Shown here one piece after another: positions 6,396-10,123 of a stretch of 10,123 bases of DNA (the stretch's first letter is position 1; the number at the start of each line of letters is the position of its first letter). The stretch covers positions 1-10,123 of the forward strand of contig CAZMVU010000183.1 of NCBI GenBank assembly GCA_964569295.1, in the 5' to 3' direction. Source of the DNA: CAZMVU01 sp964569295. Its GTDB lineage: Bacteria; Hydrogenedentota; Hydrogenedentia; Hydrogenedentales; JAGMZX01. Under the pieces are notes generated by a model. The model did not search any database and had not been told where the DNA came from. It saw only the letters and a program-made list of their open reading frames with translations. A program made the position numbers and the translations under genes.

Positions 6396-7294
6396 GATAT
6401 CCAGGGGATCGTCTGACCACCACAGGCATGATCGTCCTGCTCATAGTGCTGCCTGGGTGCGGTGAAACGCCCGGGCAACATTCAGGGGCGATGTCGGTTT
6501 TTGTGAGCGTACCGCCTCAGGCTTATCTCGCCGAGCAGTTGGCGGGGGAGGCGGTGAACGTTCACGTGCTCGTACCGCGCGGCCAGAACCCGCACAACTA
6601 CGAACCGACCCCACAGCAGATCATGGCGCTGGGCCGGGCCCGGCTGTACTTCCGCACGGGAATTCCCCTCGAGAAGCGGGTGACGGCGAAGCTCGCAGAT
6701 ACGCCGGCGAAGCTGCGCATTGTCGACACAACGAAGGGCATCGACCCGGCGCAGGCCGCGTGCCAGGAGTCGCATGAACATGGCCCGCACGCCCATGGCG
6801 AGATGGACCCGCATGTATGGCTGGGACCGCCAGAATTGCGCATCATGGCGAAGAACATGGCGGAGGCGCTCGTGGCGGCGGATAGCGCGCACGCGGCGAA
6901 GTATCGGGCGCGGCTCGACGAGATTCAAGCGCGGCTCGACACGCTCGATGCGGAGTTGCGCGAAGCGCTCACGCCGTTCGAGGGTAAGACCTTTTTCGTA
7001 TACCACCCGGCCTTCGGCTATTTCGCGCGCGCTTACGGCCTCAAACAGCGCGCCGTGGAGACAGGCGGCAGCCAACCCACCCCGAAAGACTTACAACAAC
7101 TCATTGCCGAGGCGCGGTCGGCAGGGGTGTCGATCATTTTCGTGCAGCCCCAATTTCCTGACGAGAGCGCCGCTGCCGTCGCTGATGCCATCAAGGGGAC
7201 GGTAATGCCGCTCGACCCGATGGCCTACAACGTATTCGACAACCTGCGCACCATCGCGGCGCAAATCCGCGCAGCGCTGGGCGCGGACGCGTGA
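6392..7294 (+). CDS. znuA: Zinc ABC transporter substrate-binding lipoprotein (ZnuA/TroA family)
   Basis: It captures Zn(II) outside the membrane and hands it to ZnuB. I place the start at TTG 6392, overlapping the regulator's TGA as TTGA, because GGAAGG at 6377-6382 lies 9 nt upstream and the reading then opens with a short basic lead and a hydrophobic stretch. This gives 300 residues. The first about 22 form a lipoprotein signal ending in LPGC, with Cys23 as the lipidated residue (Pro at -2 is less usual). Metal ligands fit the family: His68 (NPHNYEP), His141 (DPHVW), His205 (YHPAFGYF) and Asp275 (PLDPMA). A short histidine-rich loop, ESHEHGPHAHGEMDPH, spans 126-141 and argues for zinc over manganese. 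Other possible starts are ATG 6323, which overlaps 73 nt of the regulator gene, and ATG 6428, which lacks a basic lead and a spaced ribosome site. Confidence 0.9.
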   Translation: MRYPGDRLTTTGMIVLLIVLPGCGETPGQHSGAMSVFVSVPPQAYLAEQLAGEAVNVHVLVPRGQNPHNYEPTPQQIMALGRARLYFRTGIPLEKRVTAKLADTPAKLRIVDTTKGIDPAQAACQESHEHGPHAHGEMDPHVWLGPPELRIMAKNMAEALVAADSAHAAKYRARLDEIQARLDTLDAELREALTPFEGKTFFVYHPAFGYFARAYGLKQRAVETGGSQPTPKDLQQLIAEARSAGVSIIFVQPQFPDESAAAVADAIKGTVMPLDPMAYNVFDNLRTIAAQIRAALGADA

Positions 7295-7307
7295 GGACAC
7301 AGCTTTT

Positions 7308-8099
7308 ATGACCGCATCAGCCAACACATGCCCGGGGGACGCCAACCACTGCCCGGCAGTCTGCTTCAAGGATGTAAGCTTTTCATACGACGGCCCGGCC
7401 GTGCTGGACAAGGTCGACTTCGATGTTTTGGATGGCGAGTTCGCGTGCATGGTGGGCCCCAATGGCGGTGGGAAAACGACAATCCTGAAACTGGCGGTGG
7501 GTGTATTGACGCCGACACGCGGCCAGGTGCGGATATTCGGCGAAGCGCCTTGGGCCGTGCGCCACCAAGTGGGCTACACGCCCCAGCATATTCAATTCGA
7601 CACCGCGTTTCCCATCACGGTGCTCGAGGTGGTGCTCATGGGGCGGCTCGATCACCACTGGTTCGGCCGCTACCGCGACGTGGACCGCGACGCCGCCATG
7701 CATGCGCTCGATGAAGTCGGCCTCGCTGATACGGCCGGACGCAATTTTGCCGACCTTTCAGGGGGACAGCGCCAGCGCGTGCTCATTGCCAGGGCGCTCG
7801 TGTGCGCGCCCAGGCTTCTAATCCTCGATGAACCCACCGCCAATGTGGACACGGCCGTCGGGGAGCAGTTGATCGATCTGCTGCATGAATTGAACCGCCG
7901 CATGAGCATTCTCATGGTGTCCCACGACCTGCGCTTCGTCAGCGGGCATGTAAACAAGGTGTTGTGTGTGAACCAGCGCGTGGTGTCCCATCCCACCAGC
8001 GAGATCACCAGCGACATATTGCAAGAGGTCTATGGCGCCGACATGCGGCTCATCCGTCACGACACCGATGCGCCGATACAGGAACACCAGCATGACTGA
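7308..8099 (+). CDS. znuC: Zinc ABC transporter ATP-binding protein
   Basis: This is the cytoplasmic ATPase that drives ZnuB. The 263 residues contain a full ABC set: Walker A GPNGGGKT (50-57), Q-loop Gln93 (YTPQ), signature LSGGQ (150-154), Walker B LLILDEP (170-176) and switch His206 (VSHD). The ATG at 7308 follows the znuA stop by 13 nt, with GAGGA at 7293-7297 beginning within that stop codon. Two tails are unusual. About 19 residues precede the usual start of the fold and hold Cys8, His14, Cys15 and Cys19. The C-terminus ends in a histidine-bearing tail (HDTDAPIQEHQHD, 251-263). Either could touch metal, but this is not shown by the family. Zinc is inferred from the neighbours; the ATPase alone would also fit a manganese system. 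Confidence 0.93.
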   Translation: MTASANTCPGDANHCPAVCFKDVSFSYDGPAVLDKVDFDVLDGEFACMVGPNGGGKTTILKLAVGVLTPTRGQVRIFGEAPWAVRHQVGYTPQHIQFDTAFPITVLEVVLMGRLDHHWFGRYRDVDRDAAMHALDEVGLADTAGRNFADLSGGQRQRVLIARALVCAPRLLILDEPTANVDTAVGEQLIDLLHELNRRMSILMVSHDLRFVSGHVNKVLCVNQRVVSHPTSEITSDILQEVYGADMRLIRHDTDAPIQEHQHD

Positions 8100-8937
8100 A
8101 TTATTCAGCGCGCTCACCGACCCTGACATCCCCTTCCTGCGCTATGCCTTTCTGGCGGGCGTGCTGGCGTCCGTGTCCTTCGGCATGGTCGGTACGTTTG
8201 TGGTGGTCCGGCGCCTCTCGTATATCGCCGGCGCGATTGCCCACTGTGTACTCGGAGGCGTAGGCGCCGCCCTCTATGGCCGCGATGCCCTGGGGTGGGC
8301 CTGGTGCGACCCGATGCTCGGCGCGCTGGCGGCAGCCCTGCTATCGGCGCTGGTCGTGGGCTGGGCCAGTATCTATGCCCACGAGCGGGAAGACACCGTG
8401 ATTGGCGCCCTCTGGGCCGTAGGCATGGGCGTGGGCCTGCTCTTTATCGCAAAGACACCCGGCTATGCCGACCCGATGAGTTATCTCTTCGGCAATATCC
8501 TGCTCATCTCGCGCACCGACCTCTACCTTATCGCGGCCCTCGACGCCACTGTGGTGGTGCTGTGTCTGGCGTTCTACAACAAATTCCTGGCCGTATGTTT
8601 CGATCCGGAATTCGCCCGGTTGCGCGGCGTGCAGGTCGAACGCTATTACCTGCTCCTCGTTTGTCTCGTGGCGCTTACCGTCGTGCTGCTGTTGACCGTC
8701 GTCGGCCTCATCATGGTGATCGCCCTGCTCACCCTGCCGGCGGCCACCGCGAACCGGTTCACCCAGCGCATGGTACCGATAATGGCGCTGGCCGTGCTCT
8801 TCTGCCTCTTGTACACCCAGGCAGGTCTCGCCGCAAGCTACGTGCTGGCGGTTCCCTCAGGACCATCGATCATCATCGTGAGTGCGGCCTGCTATCTCGT
8901 GGTCATGGTTGCAGGCGGCCTGCTACGTAGGCTATAA
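8092..8937 (+). CDS. znuB: Zinc ABC transporter membrane permease
   Basis: ZnuB forms the membrane channel of the transporter. It is a 281-residue protein with about eight hydrophobic segments (roughly 17-38, 43-62, 74-93, 102-121, 131-162, 185-220, 226-243 and 247-276). Family stretches include GTFVVVRRLSYIAGAIAHCVLGGVG at 34-58, which faces the ATPase, DPEFARLRGV at 171-180, and TVVGLIMVIALLTLPAATA at 202-220. In the usual family motif the residue before His51 is serine; here it is alanine. The ATG at 8092 is preferred because AGGA lies 7 nt upstream and the gene then overlaps the znuC end by 8 nt. A longer reading from 8032 would overlap far more. The gene is intact and closes the uptake operon. 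Confidence 0.93.
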   Translation: MTELFSALTDPDIPFLRYAFLAGVLASVSFGMVGTFVVVRRLSYIAGAIAHCVLGGVGAALYGRDALGWAWCDPMLGALAAALLSALVVGWASIYAHEREDTVIGALWAVGMGVGLLFIAKTPGYADPMSYLFGNILLISRTDLYLIAALDATVVVLCLAFYNKFLAVCFDPEFARLRGVQVERYYLLLVCLVALTVVLLLTVVGLIMVIALLTLPAATANRFTQRMVPIMALAVLFCLLYTQAGLAASYVLAVPSGPSIIIVSAACYLVVMVAGGLLRRL

Positions 8938-8997
8938 GTAACGCCAAGGCATTCGTGGGGAACGCCTGTGCAACCAACCCTGAGGAAAGGTATCACC

Positions 8998-9279
8998 ATG
9001 GCTGATGAGTTACAAGCCAAATTCGAACAGGCCAGCAAGGAAGTCACCGAACTCTCGAAAGCGCCCGACAACATGGTCAAACTCGACCTCTACGCCCTGT
9101 ACAAGCAGGGCACCGAGGGCGATGTGCAGGGCGATCGGCCGGGTATGATGGACTTTGTGAAGCGGGCCAAGTACGACAAGTGGGCCGAGCACAAGGGCAA
9201 GAGCAAGGAGCAGGCGATGCAGGATTACATCGACCTGGTGGAAGACCTCAAGAAGAAGGACGCCGCCGGCGAGTTGTAG
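8998..9279 (+). CDS. Acyl-CoA-binding protein
   Basis: This small cytoplasmic protein would bind medium- and long-chain acyl-CoA esters and act as a carrier or buffer for lipid metabolism. Its 93 residues cover the whole ACBP four-helix fold. By alignment from memory to bovine ACBP, the ligand-contact residues are Tyr32, Tyr35 and Lys36 (LYALYKQGTEGD), Lys58 and Trp62 (AKYDKW), and Tyr77 (QAMQDYIDLVEDL). RPGMMDF at 47-53 matches the conserved bovine RPGMLDF. The ATG is set by GAGGAAAGG at 8982-8990, 7 nt upstream. An upstream GTG at 8968 is in frame but lacks family similarity. It starts 60 bp after znuB on the same strand with a small imperfect hairpin (8947-8967) between, so read-through from the operon is possible. 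A terminator follows at 9321. Confidence 0.93.
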   Translation: MADELQAKFEQASKEVTELSKAPDNMVKLDLYALYKQGTEGDVQGDRPGMMDFVKRAKYDKWAEHKGKSKEQAMQDYIDLVEDLKKKDAAGEL

Positions 9280-9320
9280 GCTTCCACTGCCCCCCCAAAA
9301 ACCCGAATCGAAATGCAAGC

Positions 9321-9370
9321 ACGCGCCGCACATGCCAGGTATCCGCCTGTATGCGCGGCGCGTTCTTCTT
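9321..9370 (+). terminator. Intrinsic terminator after the acyl-CoA-binding protein gene
   Basis: ACGCGCCGC at 9321-9329 is the exact complement of GCGGCGCGT at 9355-9363. The stem continues inward with one mismatch and a bulge to a loop around 9340-9345. TTCTTCTT follows at 9363-9370, the best U-tract of any hairpin in the window. It would end the transcript of the acyl-CoA-binding gene and any read-through from znuB. Confidence 0.75.
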
Positions 9371-9375
9371 GTGCG

Positions 9376-9568
9376 TCAATCGCCGATTTCCGCTGCGACG
9401 TGAATAGTGTCGCCTTCGATGGTCACATGTCCCCGGTCTCGATGAATTTGTGGCAGAGTTGCTTTGCTCCATTTTTCCCTGTTATCACACGTTCTCGTCA
9501 ATCAGAGGTTTGGTCAACAGGCGCGCTTTCCAACTGTCTGTCCCCGAGCTCTGGATCACGATCCCCAT
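9376..9568 (-). pseudogene. Possible frameshifted gene remnant, unknown family
   Basis: Three short minus-strand stretches join end to end if two frame changes are allowed. They are MGIVIQSSGTDSWKARLL...LIDENV (9568-9485), ITGKNGAKQLCHKFIETGDM (9485-9426), and VTIEGDTIHVAAEIGD followed by a stop (9426-9376). Each breaks into a stop exactly where the next frame continues sensibly. The composition looks protein-like, but I recognise no family. Without a comparison this could be chance. Confidence 0.25.
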
Positions 9569-9714
9569 CTACACGGGGAAACAGGACACTGCCCGTCAAC
9601 CTTCCTCTTCTGTAATTCTTCAGCCGTTTGCCGTACTTCATGGGGCTCCCCGGTATCACCGTTGAGAGCGATTCTGGCCCACCCGCTGCCCCTATGACTC
9701 ACGATATGTGCGCC

Positions 9715-9745
9715 CTTTGGACTGCGGTGGCTTGCCACTGCTTTT
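9715..9745 (+). repeat. REP-like palindromic arm, left copy
   Basis: The arm reads CTTTGGA-C-TGCGGTGGCTTGCCAC-T-GCTTTT. It matches the reverse complement of 10001-10031 at 29 of 31 positions. Its centre is an imperfect palindrome: GCGGTGGC, loop TT, GCCACTGC. With its partner it frames an element of 317 bp. Confidence 0.8.
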
Positions 9746-9842
9746 CCTGCGAAGGCCGTGCGTAGATGCTGGCGCACAAGCCGGGAGAAAAAGCGCTTCG
9801 TGGCCTCGAACCCCAGTCCCGTATGCCCTGCATGCAAGCCCA

Positions 9843-9875
9843 AAAACAAATACACGGAAAACGGCGACAGAACCA
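9843..9875 (-). repeat. Dispersed repeat, copy 2
   Basis: CGGAAAA-CGGCG-ACAGAACCA at 9855-9875 is a diverged copy of 5868-5889, with the same A-rich tract to its left (AAAACAA at 9843-9849). It sits near the middle of the element framed by the two palindromic arms, so the repeat upstream of cydA may be a fragment of the same element type. Confidence 0.5.
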
Positions 9876-10000
9876 AGCGAGACTTCCGTACCAGTCCCCT
9901 ATTGCGAGCGCGTGTACTGTGCCGCATTTTCCGAGCAAGTGACTGCGTACGGTTTTCTCTCCCGCCTTGGACGAACACACGCACTGCAGCCCACGTGCGC

Positions 10001-10031
10001 AAAAGCGGTGGCAAGCCACCGCACTCCAAAG
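10001..10031 (-). repeat. REP-like palindromic arm, right copy
   Basis: This is the inverted partner of 9715-9745. Its core GCGGTGGC-AA-GCCACCGC at 10005-10022 is a perfect 8-bp stem with a 2-nt loop. From memory, this palindrome is widespread between genes in several environmental lineages and is often mistranslated as CGGLPPL-type peptides. I cannot confirm that here. Confidence 0.8.
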
Positions 10032-10123
10032 TTGCGGCAGCGGCATGCCAATCGCGGCCGCACACGGGTATTCGCTATCACGGGGCAGATTGGCAAAACA
10101 AGTCCGCCCCCTTGCGCCATACG

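Larger units (their letters stand above)
9569..10123. other. Gene-free right end of the window, repeat-rich
   Basis: I support no gene here. The longest open frame, on the minus strand over much of this stretch, runs through two palindromic repeat arms and a dispersed repeat, so it is best read as non-coding. The stretch contains the inverted REP-like pair (9715-10031) and dispersed repeat copy 2 (about 9843-9875). Nothing recognisable is seen in 10032-10123. Confidence 0.6.

Noticed and set aside
6392..8937. Manganese or iron (SitABC/MntABC-type) transporter instead of zinc
   Set aside because: It cannot be fully excluded, but the histidine-rich loop in the binding protein and the adjacent cysteine-rich regulator favour zinc.
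9556..10065. 169-residue minus-strand open frame at the right end
   Set aside because: It crosses both palindromic repeat arms and the dispersed repeat, so its translation reflects non-coding repeats.

Overview
This window is a GC-rich bacterial chromosome segment. It holds eight well-supported genes in three blocks, with repeat-bearing intergenic DNA between and after them. The organism cannot be named from the sequence. A bd-type quinol oxidase, a lipoprotein-type ZnuA, a bacterial acyl-CoA-binding protein and palindromic dispersed repeats together would suit an uncultured Gram-negative lineage, such as the PVC group or Candidatus Hydrogenedentota. That placement is a low-confidence guess.

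Region 1 (1-2675) begins with two copies of a 42-bp tandem repeat that runs off the left edge. A candidate promoter and asd (aspartate-semialdehyde dehydrogenase, +) follow, then metK (S-adenosylmethionine synthetase, -), which converges on asd. Two strong hairpins lie in the 241-bp gap between them and probably end the two transcripts. Asd supplies the aspartate-family branch leading to methionine, and MetK turns methionine into SAM, so the two genes are metabolically close although not in one operon.

Region 2 (2676-5666) is the cydAB operon on the minus strand, encoding cytochrome bd quinol oxidase. The two genes overlap by 4 nt, and the cydB ribosome-binding site sits inside the last codons of cydA. 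About 500 bp without a convincing gene separate cydB from metK. This gap carries a terminator-like hairpin behind cydB and a candidate metK promoter that would give a leader of roughly 390 nt.

Region 3 (6043-9363, +) is the most interesting part: a compact metal-uptake operon. It starts with a 94-residue protein made of a ribbon-helix-helix DNA-binding half joined to a CxxC...CxxC zinc-ribbon-like half. Tightly packed znuA, znuC and znuB (binding lipoprotein, ATPase, permease) follow. Two TGTAATA heptamers exactly 10 bp apart overlap the spacer and -10 element of a good sigma-70-like promoter in front of the regulator gene. A simple model is that the first protein senses Zn(II) through its cysteines and represses its own operon, taking the role usually played by Zur. 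Downstream lies a small acyl-CoA-binding protein gene closed by a good intrinsic terminator.

Region 4 (9364-10123) has no intact gene I can support. It holds what may be a frameshifted gene remnant, a pair of inverted REP-like palindromic arms about 255 bp apart, and a diverged second copy of a sequence that also lies upstream of cydA. I found no RNA genes, CRISPR arrays, insertion sequences or defence genes. Apart from the regulator-plus-operator arrangement and the repeats, this is ordinary housekeeping DNA.
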